A DNA stretch of 64,000 nucleotides. Source: Flavobacterium hercynium. Lineage in GTDB: Bacteria; Bacteroidota; Bacteroidia; Flavobacteriales; Flavobacteriaceae. Numbering within the stretch: the stretch's first letter is position 1; each line of letters opens with the position of its first letter. Location: the NCBI RefSeq assembly GCF_002217285.1, contig NZ_MUGW01000008.1:258396-322395 (forward strand), read 5' to 3'. Below, piece after piece: positions 33,251 through 42,780 of this stretch. A model generated the notes under the pieces. It saw only the letters and a list, made by a program, of their open reading frames with translations, was not told the origin of the DNA and did no database searches. Made by a program: the position numbers and the translations under genes.

Positions 33251-34834
33251 ATGATGAAAAGATATATAAAAATATTCGCCCTTTCAAGCTTATTAGTTTT
33301 AGGAGCTTGTTCGGAAGATTTTCTTGAAAATGAGCCTTATACTGATAAGGTAACCGATAGTTTTTACAAAACGCCAGCAGATGCTTATGAAGGACTTGTA
33401 GCTATTTATGATGTATTGCAAAGAGAAGCTTACGGAACACAATTGATAGTGAGCGAGCAGGCATCTGACAACTGTTTTGGTGGATTTGGTGTTGCAGATC
33501 CAATGGTTGATTTAGAGTGGGATCGTTTCTTATACACTACAGATAAAGATATGAACGGATTGATCTGGACAAATTCTTATTTAGGAATTTACAGAGCTAA
33601 CGTTCTATTAGAAAATCTTGATAAAGTAGAATGGGGAACAAATGCAGCTTTAAAAACACAATACGAAGCTGAAGCTCGTTTTTTAAGAGCACACTTTCAT
33701 TTTCAGGCAGCAAAAATGTTTGGAGATATTGTACCTCTTGACCATACTGTAAAACCAGATCAATTTGAATTACCAAGACAAGCAGCTGAGGTTACTTATG
33801 CTTTGATTGGAAGTGACTTAAAATTTGCAGCTGATAATTTAGGAAGTCAAAATTATTCTAAACCAAAAGATCCTAATTTCGGTCGTATTACAAAATGGGC
33901 TGCAGAAGCGTATTTAGCAAGAACATTTTTGTTTTACACAGATTATTACAAAAAGCCGGATTTGGCTGGTGTAGTTACAAAAGCAGAGGCTGTTTCATAC
34001 ATTAATGATGTAGTAAACAATAGTGGACACGGTCTAGTAGAAGATTTTGCTCACCTTTGGTTAGCAGCTTCTTTCGAAGATTTTGCCTTAGAAGATAATA
34101 CAGAAATAGTTTGGGCTGTTCGTTTTAACGGTTCAGGAAAAGGAAACTGGAACTTAAACGAAGGAAACCGTTTTCAGGTAAACATCGCACCTCGTGGAGG
34201 ATCTATCGGAAAATATGCAACAGGATGGGGTGGAGCTACAGTATCACCAAAATTATACAATGCTTACTCACCTGGAGATACTCGTAGAGATGCAACAATT
34301 ATTAGCTATGATGCTGAAAATTTAAACTTTGACGCTCAAAAAAGAGAACAACGTCAATACACAGGTTATTCATGGAAAAAATATTGCCCAATTACAGATG
34401 CTGCGGGTACTGCTATAACTGAAGTTAAAGGAGGAAATTTCCAAATTGATAATGATCAGGATTATGCTATTATTCGTTATGCAGATGTATTGCTTATGGC
34501 AGCTGAGTTAAACTTAGATGGAAATGCAGGTATCGCACAAGCAGATTTAGACCAGGTTCGTGACCGTGCTTTCCAAAACACAACAAACAGAGTTCCTGTT
34601 TCTAAAGCAGCGATCATGAAAGAGCGTCAATTAGAATTAGCACTTGAAGGACAACGTTATTTTGACCTTATCAGACAAGGTGTTGATGTGGCGAAAGCTG
34701 AAATTGATAACACTAACAGTGATCCTCAATTTAATGTGACTTTTAGAACTGAAACTTTAGGTTGGTTCCCATTGCCACAATCACAAGTTGTAATTTCAAA
34801 CGGAACAATTCAACAAAATCCAGGTTGGAACTAA
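33251..34834 (+). CDS. susD: SusD/RagB-family outer-membrane glycan-binding lipoprotein
   Basis: A 527-residue surface lipoprotein that caps SusC and binds the glycan. Signal with lipobox: MKRYIKIFALSSLLVLGAC (two ATG codons in tandem at 33251 and 33254; either may be used). Typical SusD text: FLENEPYTDKVTDSFYKTPA, EARFLRAHFHFQAAKMFGDI, the TPR-like helices, YAIIRYADVLLMAAEL, RQLELALEGQRYFDLIRQG and the C-terminal LGWFPLPQSQVVIS with QNPGWN. Spacing of 8 bp to susC is normal. Substrate is inferred from the neighbouring xylanolytic genes. Confidence 0.96.
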   Translation: MMKRYIKIFALSSLLVLGACSEDFLENEPYTDKVTDSFYKTPADAYEGLVAIYDVLQREAYGTQLIVSEQASDNCFGGFGVADPMVDLEWDRFLYTTDKDMNGLIWTNSYLGIYRANVLLENLDKVEWGTNAALKTQYEAEARFLRAHFHFQAAKMFGDIVPLDHTVKPDQFELPRQAAEVTYALIGSDLKFAADNLGSQNYSKPKDPNFGRITKWAAEAYLARTFLFYTDYYKKPDLAGVVTKAEAVSYINDVVNNSGHGLVEDFAHLWLAASFEDFALEDNTEIVWAVRFNGSGKGNWNLNEGNRFQVNIAPRGGSIGKYATGWGGATVSPKLYNAYSPGDTRRDATIISYDAENLNFDAQKREQRQYTGYSWKKYCPITDAAGTAITEVKGGNFQIDNDQDYAIIRYADVLLMAAELNLDGNAGIAQADLDQVRDRAFQNTTNRVPVSKAAIMKERQLELALEGQRYFDLIRQGVDVAKAEIDNTNSDPQFNVTFRTETLGWFPLPQSQVVISNGTIQQNPGWN

Positions 34835-34845
34835 TTTAAAACAAA

Positions 34846-35715
34846 ATGATTATGAAACGTATATTATATATATTAGTCACAGCAGTAACCATAGGTTCAT
34901 TATTATTTTCATGTGAGCCTGTTGAAGACCGCGAAAGTTTACCAGCAGTTAGTTTAACTTCTGATGCCGTTAAATATTCTATTGTTCAAAGTCCTACAAA
35001 TGAGCATGAAATTGTGGTAACAAGCAATAATCCGGAAGCTATTTCGTATTGGAGTTATTTTGATAGTAAAGGAAATGCTTTAGGACATTCTAATAAAAGC
35101 AATGATATTATCGCGCTTCCATTTGCCGGTACTTTCACTATTCATTACACTGCTTATACAAGAGGTGGAGCTGTAGAAACAACTCCTGTTCAGGTAACAA
35201 TTTCAGAAAATGATGATAATTACTTTAGAGACGAAAGATGGGGTCGCCTTACTAACGGAGCAGAAGGAAAAACATGGGTATTAAACATGATTCAGCCTCT
35301 TGAATTTGTTGATAGTAAGTATGAAAACAGTACAATTAGTGCTCCAGGATGGTGGCCACTTCTTACAGATATTCCATGGGCAAATTTGGAAGATAAAAAT
35401 TGGGGAGAAGTTACTTTCGATCTTAACGGAGGGTACAATGTTACAGTAACACAAACCAACCCAACAGTAGGAAGTGCAGAGCAAACTACAAAAACAGGAA
35501 CTTTCAATTATACGCTAACTAAAGAGTTTAAAGAAGATAAAATTGCTTTCAACGGAGGAGTAGAAATGTTACACCCAAATGAAGCTAGTTACTTTAGTTC
35601 TTCTTTCAGTTTTACTAACGTAAGAATTGTTGAATTAACAGAAACAACATTAAGCTATATTGCAATTAGAGCAGATGGTGGGTATTTAGTATATCACCTG
35701 ATTGCTAAACAATAG
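34846..35715 (+). CDS. Surface glycan-binding-like lipoprotein (SusE/F position)
   Basis: A 289-residue lipoprotein with lipobox SLLFSC at residues about 18-23. Residues about 40-125 resemble a PKD/Ig-like beta-sandwich (NNPEAISYWSYFDSKGNALG, FTIHYTAYTRGGAVETTPVQ). The C-terminal part (about 130-289) is beta-rich and aromatic (PGWWPLLTDIPWANLEDKNW, VTFDLNGGYNVTV). It is the third gene of the susCD operon, where a surface glycan-binding protein is expected; Trp-rich loops support carbohydrate binding. No enzyme motif. Exact family not recognised. Confidence 0.78.
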   Translation: MIMKRILYILVTAVTIGSLLFSCEPVEDRESLPAVSLTSDAVKYSIVQSPTNEHEIVVTSNNPEAISYWSYFDSKGNALGHSNKSNDIIALPFAGTFTIHYTAYTRGGAVETTPVQVTISENDDNYFRDERWGRLTNGAEGKTWVLNMIQPLEFVDSKYENSTISAPGWWPLLTDIPWANLEDKNWGEVTFDLNGGYNVTVTQTNPTVGSAEQTTKTGTFNYTLTKEFKEDKIAFNGGVEMLHPNEASYFSSSFSFTNVRIVELTETTLSYIAIRADGGYLVYHLIAKQ

Positions 35716-35730
35716 TAAGTTTAAAATCTA

Positions 35731-35780
35731 AAATCTCAGCTTTAAAGACATTATTCGTTTTTAAAGCTGGGATTTATAAT
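35731..35780 (+). terminator. Hairpin between uptake genes and glycosidases, possible partial terminator
   Basis: A 16-bp stem (35731-35746 with 35760-35775, one G-T pair) followed by TATAAT rather than a long T run. It could end part of the transcripts and so give more SusCD than enzymes, or protect mRNA 3' ends. Confidence 0.6.
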
Positions 35781-35851
35781 ATCACAATAGAAATAATAGC
35801 ATTCTTAATTGTTTCTATATTCAATTTCCAAAAAACAAAAAAATAGTACCG

Positions 35852-38338
35852 ATGCATAAACGAAAGAATTTAAGTAGCTCACTTTTCTTATTAACTTTAG
35901 TTGGAATCATCTTATTAAGCTCTTGCAGCAAAAAAGAAGACGCTTTTGCTAACAGAAAAGTTTCTTTTAATTCAGATTGGAGTTTTCATTTAAACGATAG
36001 TATAAAAGACAAAGACACCATTGGAGCTTCAACAACATGGAGAACATTAGACGTTCCGCATGATTGGAGTATCGAAGGTCAGTTTGATGAAAAAAGTCCT
36101 GGAGGATACGGAGGAGGATCACTTAATGGAGGTTTAGGCTGGTACAAAAAAACATTTAAAGTTGCAGCAGCAGACAGCAGCAAAGTAACTTCGATTACAT
36201 TCGATGGCGTTTACAAAGACAGTGAAGTTTGGGTAAACGGACATTATTTAGGAAAACGTCCGAACGGATATATTGGTTTTCAATATGAAATGACACCGTA
36301 TTTAAATTATGGTGATAAAGAAAATGAAATTATTGTAAAGGTTGACAATTCAAAACAACCCAATTCACGCTGGTATTCCGGTTCAGGAATTTACAGAAAT
36401 GTGTGGATTGAAACTACAGATAAACTGCATGTAGCACAATGGGGAACCTATGTTACGACACCAAAAGTTACAGCAGAAAAAGCTTCGGTTAGTTTTGAAA
36501 CTACCATTCAGAACAAATACACCGTTACTAAAAAAGCAATAGTAACAACTACTATTTTTAAAAATGATACTCAGGTAACATCAGTTACTCAAGATATAAC
36601 AATTCAACCCAATACAAATTTGGTTGTAAATCAGGCATCAGATGTTGAAACACCCGTTTTATGGTCTGTTGAAGCACCGGAATTATATACTGCCGTTACA
36701 GAAATTAGTATTGATGAGCAGGTTGTAGATCAGTACAAAACCAATTTTGGAATCAGAGACTTTAAGTTTGATGTTGACAAAGGTTTTATCCTAAACGGAA
36801 AACAAGTCAAAATCAAAGGAGTTTGTCTGCACCATGATTTAGGTCCGCTTGGGTCTGCAATTAATACACGTGCTATCGAGCGTCAGCTTGAAATCATGAA
36901 AGAAATGGGAGTAAACGGAATCAGAACAAGTCATAACCCGCCTGCAACAGAACTTTTAGAACTGTGCGACAAAATGGGTTTCATTGTAATGGATGAAGCT
37001 TTTGACATGTGGAAGATTGCTAAAACCAAATACGATTATGCCAATGATTGGGACAAATGGCATGAGAAAGATTTAGTAGATCAGCTGCGTCGCGATCGTA
37101 ATCACGCCAGTGTTTTTATTTGGAGCATCGGAAATGAAATTCCGGATCAATGGAGTGAAAGTGGCGCGAAAACGGCAATAGAATTAGCAGACTTAACACG
37201 CAAATACGATAAAACAAGACCCATTACAGCAGGAATGAACCCGCCGGTGAACATGAATATTGACGATGTAACACTGCAATTCGAACAAGCGAATGTACAA
37301 TTCAACGCTATTGCGAAATCGGGAGCATTGGATATTATCGGATACAATTATGCGCATCAAACGTATGAGCATCATAAAAAGAACTTTCCAAATGTGCCGT
37401 TTATTGCAACAGAAACCACTTCGGGATTACAAACCAGAGGTTATTATGATGCCGTTTCAGATACCATAAAAAAATGGCCGGTACGTTGGGATCTTAAATT
37501 TACAGAAGGAAATCCGGGGAATACCGTTTCTGCTTACGATCAGGTACAAACACCTTGGGGATCTACACATGAAGCAACCTGGAAAATAATTAAAAAACAC
37601 GATTTCTTATCCGGTATGTTCATTTGGACAGGATTCGATTATATCGGAGAACCAACTCCGTACGAATGGCCATCTGTGAGTTCTTATTTTGGAATTGTAG
37701 ATTTAGCCGGAATCCCAAAAGATGTGTATTATATGTACCAAAGTGAATGGACAGATAAAACGGTTCTTCACATTTTTCCGCACTGGAACTGGAAAGCCGG
37801 ACAAACCGTTGATGTTTGGGCATACTATAATAAAGCCGATGAAGTGGAGCTTTTCTTAAACGGAAAATCAGTTGGAGTAAGAAGCAAAAAAGGAGACGAT
37901 CTGCATGTTATGTGGAGAATTCCATTTCAGGCAGGAACACTAAAAGCAGTATCCCGTAAAAACGGAAAAACAGTTTTAGAAAAAGAAATCAAAACAGCCG
38001 GAAATCCAGCAAATCTTAAACTTACAGCAGACAGAAGTACCATAAAAGCAGACGGAAACGATTTGTCATTTGTAATAGTAGACATTCTTGATGCAAAAGA
38101 TATCTTAGCGCCAAATGCCAACAACGAAATTAATTTCGAATTAAAAGGAAACGGAAAAATAGTAGGGGTTTGCAGCGGAGATCCCGTAAGTCACGAATCC
38201 TACAAAGGTTCAAAACATACCGCTCTTAACGGAAAATGTTTAGTTGTGGTTCAGTCCGGAAAAAAATCGGGAAGATTAGAATTAACAGCAAAAAGTAAAG
38301 GATTAAAACAAGCTACAATCGTAATTACAGCAGAGTAA
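35852..38338 (+). CDS. Glycoside hydrolase family 2, beta-galactosidase-like lipoprotein
   Basis: An 828-residue lipoprotein (lipobox LLSSC). Domains in order: GH2 sugar-binding jelly roll (WRTLDVPHDWSIEGQF, SEVWVNGHYLGKRPNGYIGF), Ig-like domain, catalytic TIM barrel and C-terminal beta domains. Barrel signatures are GVNGIRTSHNPPATELLELC, FIWSIGNEIPD with acid/base Glu429, and FIATETTSG with nucleophile Glu521. GH2 enzymes of this shape act mostly as beta-galactosidases on oligosaccharide side chains; other GH2 specificities are possible. The lipid anchor suggests periplasmic or surface action on PUL substrates. First enzyme after the SusCD group. Confidence 0.9.
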   Translation: MHKRKNLSSSLFLLTLVGIILLSSCSKKEDAFANRKVSFNSDWSFHLNDSIKDKDTIGASTTWRTLDVPHDWSIEGQFDEKSPGGYGGGSLNGGLGWYKKTFKVAAADSSKVTSITFDGVYKDSEVWVNGHYLGKRPNGYIGFQYEMTPYLNYGDKENEIIVKVDNSKQPNSRWYSGSGIYRNVWIETTDKLHVAQWGTYVTTPKVTAEKASVSFETTIQNKYTVTKKAIVTTTIFKNDTQVTSVTQDITIQPNTNLVVNQASDVETPVLWSVEAPELYTAVTEISIDEQVVDQYKTNFGIRDFKFDVDKGFILNGKQVKIKGVCLHHDLGPLGSAINTRAIERQLEIMKEMGVNGIRTSHNPPATELLELCDKMGFIVMDEAFDMWKIAKTKYDYANDWDKWHEKDLVDQLRRDRNHASVFIWSIGNEIPDQWSESGAKTAIELADLTRKYDKTRPITAGMNPPVNMNIDDVTLQFEQANVQFNAIAKSGALDIIGYNYAHQTYEHHKKNFPNVPFIATETTSGLQTRGYYDAVSDTIKKWPVRWDLKFTEGNPGNTVSAYDQVQTPWGSTHEATWKIIKKHDFLSGMFIWTGFDYIGEPTPYEWPSVSSYFGIVDLAGIPKDVYYMYQSEWTDKTVLHIFPHWNWKAGQTVDVWAYYNKADEVELFLNGKSVGVRSKKGDDLHVMWRIPFQAGTLKAVSRKNGKTVLEKEIKTAGNPANLKLTADRSTIKADGNDLSFVIVDILDAKDILAPNANNEINFELKGNGKIVGVCSGDPVSHESYKGSKHTALNGKCLVVVQSGKKSGRLELTAKSKGLKQATIVITAE

Positions 38339-38472
38339 AACGACTTTTTGTAAAGCGATAAAAATACAAAACCAGAATTTCTTTTTGGTTTAAAATTGCA
38401 TTAACAGTGCATTCAGGACAAAACTGCTTTAGGAGTGAAGCAGATAAAAATTGAGTTTAAGTTTAGTTTTTT

Positions 38473-38508
38473 AAATCGGATGAGGTATCTACATCATCCG
38501 GTTTATTT
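38473..38508 (+). terminator. Terminator-like hairpin after GH2
   Basis: AAATCGGATGA / TCATCCGGTTT, 11-bp stem with one mismatch, followed by a T-rich stretch. It lies 26 bases before the GH97 start, so read-through or a new promoter is needed for the following genes. Confidence 0.6.
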
Positions 38509-38533
38509 TAAATAAAACTCTAAAAAAAATAGC

Positions 38534-40537
38534 ATGAAAAAAAATATCATCATTTCCGCTGTATTACTTTCTGTTACAGTTGGGTACAGCCAGAAGAACA
38601 AGAATTCCTATGAATTGGCATCTCCAAACGGAGCAAACAAAATAAAATTTGAATTAGTAAACAATGCCCCAAAGTATGCCGTATCACACGGAAATTCTGA
38701 AGTGATCACAGCATCAGACATGGGATTTTTATTAAAAGACAACGAAAACTTAAGCACAGATTTTGAAATCAAAAGTGTAAAAAATACTTCTTTTGACGAA
38801 ACTTGGGAACAAGTTTGGGGAGAAAAGAAAAACATTAGAAACCACTACAATCAGTTAGTAGTTGAGTTACAGCAAAAATCAAAAAACAAACGCAAGCTTC
38901 AAATTCAGTTTCGTGCTTTTGATGACGGAGTAGCTTTTAGATATGTTTATCCAAAACAAAATGTAAAAGACAGTATTTTCATTATGGATGAGAAAACGAC
39001 TTTTAACCTAAAAGAAGATGGAAAAGCATGGTGGATTCCGGCAAACAGAGAAAACCGTGACGAATATCTTTTTAAAGACGCTCCGGTTACGACACTTGAT
39101 ACTGTTTTAACACCATTAACAATAGAAAGCAAAAACGGATTAGCCTTGAGTTTTCACGAAGCTAATCTAATTGACTTTGCCAGTATGACTTTGGTGCATA
39201 CCAACGGAACACAATTAAAATCAGATCTTGTGCCTTGGGCGGATGGTGTAAAAGTTCGTGTAAAAGACACGTTTACTTCATCTTGGAGAACTATTCAAAT
39301 AGGAGAAAAACCAGCAGATTTAATAACGTCATATTTGATTTTAAATCTAAACGAACCAAACAAATTAAAGAACACAAGCTACTTCAAGCCATACAAATAT
39401 TTCGGAATCTGGTGGGGAATGCACATCGGGAAGTATACTTTTTGGGAAAGCGACAAACAAGGTGCGACAACGAAACGTGCAGAACAATACATTGATTTTA
39501 CCGCAAAAGAAGGTTTTCATCATTTATTGATCGAAGGATGGAACAAAGGCTGGACACCACAATGGTATGAAAACCACATGCACATGTTTAGTTTTACAAA
39601 AAGTGCAGACAATTTCGATTTAGAAAAAGTGGTAGAATACGGTAAGAAAAAAGACGTAGCCCTTATTGGGTACCATGAAACAGGTTCAAACCTAATTAAT
39701 TACTTAAAAGAAATTGACGAAGGTTTTGCGTTGTACAAAAAACTGGGAATGCATTCGGTAAAAATTGGTCACGTTGGCTCTAAATTAAATATGAAACAAT
39801 GGCATTTTGGACAATTTGGTGTAAACTACTTTAGATACGTTCTGGAAAAAGCAGCCGAATATGATTTAGCCGTATTATATCATGAATCAATAAAAGATAC
39901 AGGAGAGCGTCGTACATTTCCAAATATGGTTTCGAGAGAAGCAGCAAGAGGACAAGAATATAATGCGTGGAGTGAAGGAAATCCGCCTAATCACTTAACG
40001 ATTCTTCCTTTTACAAGATTACTTTCAGGCCCAATGGATTTTACACCGGGAATCTTTGATGTTGAGGTTAAGCAAGGTTATCCGGGTAAAAGAGTACACG
40101 GAACAGCAGCGCAGCAGTTGGCATTGTATGTAACAATTTATGCGCCAATTCAAATGATGGCAGATCTTCCTGAAAATTACGAAGGAAAACCGGCATTACA
40201 ATTCTTAAAAGACGTTCCAACAGATTGGGAAGATACCAAGATATTAGAAGGTAAAATTGGCGAATACATTACAACAGTTCGTAAAGACAGAAATAGCGCT
40301 GACTGGTATTTAGGAACAATTACTAATGAAAATGCAAGAGATACAAACATTTCGTTATCATTTTTAGATCCAAATGCAACTTACGAAGCGCATATTTATG
40401 CTGATGCACCGGGAACAGACGAAACACATAATCCTGCTGAAATCGCAATTTCTAAGAAAACAGTAAAAGCTTCAGACACACTTAATTTACATTTAGGAGG
40501 AGCTGGAGGAACAGCAATTCGTTTCAAAAAAATATAA
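38534..40537 (+). CDS. Glycoside hydrolase family 97, inverting (SusB-like) subgroup
   Basis: A 667-residue secreted enzyme (signal MKKNIIISAVLLSVTVGYSQ). N-terminal beta-super-sandwich, then a TIM barrel, then a C-terminal all-beta domain. Three acidic residues, Glu382 (GYHETGSN), Glu451 (LYHESIKDTGERRTFPN) and Glu475 (AARGQEYNAW), have the same spacing (69 and 24) as Glu439, Glu508 and Glu532 of SusB. The place of the nucleophile Asp of retaining alpha-galactosidases is occupied by VKIGHVGSK. An inverting alpha-glucosidase-type activity is therefore more likely, though the true substrate may be another alpha-linked decoration. Periplasmic. Confidence 0.88.
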   Translation: MKKNIIISAVLLSVTVGYSQKNKNSYELASPNGANKIKFELVNNAPKYAVSHGNSEVITASDMGFLLKDNENLSTDFEIKSVKNTSFDETWEQVWGEKKNIRNHYNQLVVELQQKSKNKRKLQIQFRAFDDGVAFRYVYPKQNVKDSIFIMDEKTTFNLKEDGKAWWIPANRENRDEYLFKDAPVTTLDTVLTPLTIESKNGLALSFHEANLIDFASMTLVHTNGTQLKSDLVPWADGVKVRVKDTFTSSWRTIQIGEKPADLITSYLILNLNEPNKLKNTSYFKPYKYFGIWWGMHIGKYTFWESDKQGATTKRAEQYIDFTAKEGFHHLLIEGWNKGWTPQWYENHMHMFSFTKSADNFDLEKVVEYGKKKDVALIGYHETGSNLINYLKEIDEGFALYKKLGMHSVKIGHVGSKLNMKQWHFGQFGVNYFRYVLEKAAEYDLAVLYHESIKDTGERRTFPNMVSREAARGQEYNAWSEGNPPNHLTILPFTRLLSGPMDFTPGIFDVEVKQGYPGKRVHGTAAQQLALYVTIYAPIQMMADLPENYEGKPALQFLKDVPTDWEDTKILEGKIGEYITTVRKDRNSADWYLGTITNENARDTNISLSFLDPNATYEAHIYADAPGTDETHNPAEIAISKKTVKASDTLNLHLGGAGGTAIRFKKI

Positions 40538-40552
40538 TTCATAGTGATTTAT

Positions 40553-40583
40553 AACCCGACAGGTTTAAAACTGTCGGGTTTTA
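40553..40583 (+). terminator. Terminator after GH97
   Basis: AACCCGACAG / CTGTCGGGTT, a perfect 10-bp stem with an 8-base loop followed by TTTT. It is only 24 bases before the GH3 start. Confidence 0.75.
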
Positions 40584-40606
40584 GTTATCACAACAAAAAA
40601 CTATAA

Positions 40607-42769
40607 ATGAAAAACCGCATTCTACATATCGTTTTTCTTTTGTCCATTATTTGTGGGTTTTCACAGCAAAAACAATATCCTTTTCAAGATGCTACATTAA
40701 ATACTGAAAAGCGTATTGACAATTTGTTATCGTTAATGACACTTGATGAAAAGATTGCAGCCTTAAGCACAAATCCGTCTGTACCCAGATTAGGAGTTGT
40801 GGGAGCAGGACATGTAGAAGGATTACATGGTTTGGCACTTGGTGGTCCCGGAGGATGGGGAGGAAAAAACAAACAACCGGTAGCAACTACAACTTTTCCT
40901 CAGGCGTATGGTTTAGGTGAAACGTGGGATGTCGATTTAATTCAGAAAGTTGCCCAAGTAGAAGGATACGAAACACGATATGCTTTTCAGAAATACAATC
41001 GTGGCGGTTTAGTCGTTCGGGCTCCAAATGCAGATATTGCAAGAGATCCGCGTTGGGGACGTACCGAAGAAAGTTTTGGAGAAGATGCTTTTTTCAACGG
41101 AACATTGACTGTAGCTTTTGTAAAAGGATTGCAGGGAAATAATCCAAAATACTGGCAGACCGCTTCGCTGATGAAACATTTTCTGGCGAACAGCAACGAA
41201 GACGGAAGAACCTACACATCATCTGATTTTGATGAAAGACTTTGGCGCGAATATTATGCTTTACCATTTTACATGGGCGTTGTTGAAGGAGGATCACGCG
41301 GATATATGGCAGCTTATAATAAAGTAAACGGAATTCCCGCAATGGTACATCCGATGCTGAAAAACATTACTCAAAAAGAATGGGGACAAAATGGAATCAT
41401 TTGTACCGATGGAGGCGCTTTTCAATTGTTATTGTCGGATCATAAATTCTATGCAGACAAATATCTGGGAGCAGCGGCAGCAGTAAAAGCAGGTATCAAT
41501 CAGTTTTTAGACGAATTTACCGAAGGTGTTTACGGAGCAGTGGCACACGGTTATCTAAAAGAAAAAGAAATCGATGCCGTTATTCGCGGAAATTACCGTG
41601 TAATGATTCAGCTTGGTTTGCTCGATGCATCAGACGAAAATCCGTATGCAAAAATCGGAAAAGGAAAAGACACCATCGATCCTTGGAAAACAGAAGCACA
41701 CAAAGCCATCGCATTGCAAGCCACTCAAAAGTCGATTGTTTTGCTAAAAAATGAGGGACAGTTATTGCCTTTACAAAAAGAAAAACTAAAAACAATTGCC
41801 GTAATCGGAGCGCGTGCAGACGAAGTCCTTTTAGACTGGTACAGCGGAACGCCTCCTTATTTGGTATCTCCTTTAGAAGGCATAAAAAAGAAATTGGGCA
41901 ATAATGTAGAAATACTTTATGCTAAGAACAATACAGATGGCAAAGCTGTCCAACTAGCTAAAAAAGCAGATGTAGTACTTGTAATTGTTGGTAATCATCC
42001 CGTTTGTAATGCTGGTTGGGCTAATTGTCCTGTGCCAAGTGAAGGGAAAGAAGCTGTAGACCGTCAATCGATCACATTAGAGCAGGAAGACCTAATCAAA
42101 TTAGTCTATCAGGCAAATCCTAAAACAATCGTAACGCTTATAAGCAGTTTTCCGTACGCGATCAACTGGACACAAGAACATGTTCCTGCCATTGTTCACA
42201 TGACGCAGAACAGTCAGGAAACAGGAAACGCGTTGGCAGATGTACTCTTCGGAGATTATAATCCAGCTGGCCGATTAACACAAACGTGGGTAAAAGACAT
42301 TACCGATTTACCGGATTTTTTAGATTATAACATTCGAAATGGCAGAACATATCAATACTTTAAAGGCAAACCTTTATATGCTTTTGGACATGGGTTGAGT
42401 TATACGACTTTTAAATATAATTCGGTAGAAACCAATTTGGAAACAATCAAGAAAAACGATGAAGTAAAAGTGACTGTTTCTGTAACCAATTCAGGAAATA
42501 AAGACGGAGACGAAGTTATTCAATTATATGTAAAACAATTAGAATCAAAAGTCGAACGACCGGAGAAAGAATTAAAAGCATTTCAGAGAATCTTTTTTAA
42601 AGCAGGAGAAACCAAAAAAGTTTCCTTAATTTTAAAAGCTAAAGACCTTCAATACTGGAATGTAGCGAAACAACAATTCGAGTTAGAAAACAATTCGATT
42701 GAAATTCAGATAGGAAGCGCTTCAGATGCTATTCATCTTACCAAAAACATTACTATTCTAAAACAATAA
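40607..42769 (+). CDS. Glycoside hydrolase family 3, beta-xylosidase/beta-glucosidase-like (copy 1)
   Basis: A 720-residue periplasmic exo-hydrolase with signal MKNRILHIVFLLSIICGFSQ. The family 3 N-terminal barrel shows GLHGLALGGPGGWGG, NADIARDPRWGRTEESFGED, LMKHFLANSNEDGR, and the nucleophile region GIICTDGGAF (Asp268). The alpha/beta sandwich and a fibronectin-III-like domain follow (GHGLSYTTF, VTNSGNKDGDEVIQLYVKQ). The Gly-rich loop after EGLHG and the TDGG nucleophile motif resemble xylosidase-type GH3 more than cellobiase-type. It sits 11 bp before a second GH3, with which it shares the fold but little local identity. Confidence 0.88.
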   Translation: MKNRILHIVFLLSIICGFSQQKQYPFQDATLNTEKRIDNLLSLMTLDEKIAALSTNPSVPRLGVVGAGHVEGLHGLALGGPGGWGGKNKQPVATTTFPQAYGLGETWDVDLIQKVAQVEGYETRYAFQKYNRGGLVVRAPNADIARDPRWGRTEESFGEDAFFNGTLTVAFVKGLQGNNPKYWQTASLMKHFLANSNEDGRTYTSSDFDERLWREYYALPFYMGVVEGGSRGYMAAYNKVNGIPAMVHPMLKNITQKEWGQNGIICTDGGAFQLLLSDHKFYADKYLGAAAAVKAGINQFLDEFTEGVYGAVAHGYLKEKEIDAVIRGNYRVMIQLGLLDASDENPYAKIGKGKDTIDPWKTEAHKAIALQATQKSIVLLKNEGQLLPLQKEKLKTIAVIGARADEVLLDWYSGTPPYLVSPLEGIKKKLGNNVEILYAKNNTDGKAVQLAKKADVVLVIVGNHPVCNAGWANCPVPSEGKEAVDRQSITLEQEDLIKLVYQANPKTIVTLISSFPYAINWTQEHVPAIVHMTQNSQETGNALADVLFGDYNPAGRLTQTWVKDITDLPDFLDYNIRNGRTYQYFKGKPLYAFGHGLSYTTFKYNSVETNLETIKKNDEVKVTVSVTNSGNKDGDEVIQLYVKQLESKVERPEKELKAFQRIFFKAGETKKVSLILKAKDLQYWNVAKQQFELENNSIEIQIGSASDAIHLTKNITILKQ

Positions 42770-42780
42770 ATATACTACGC

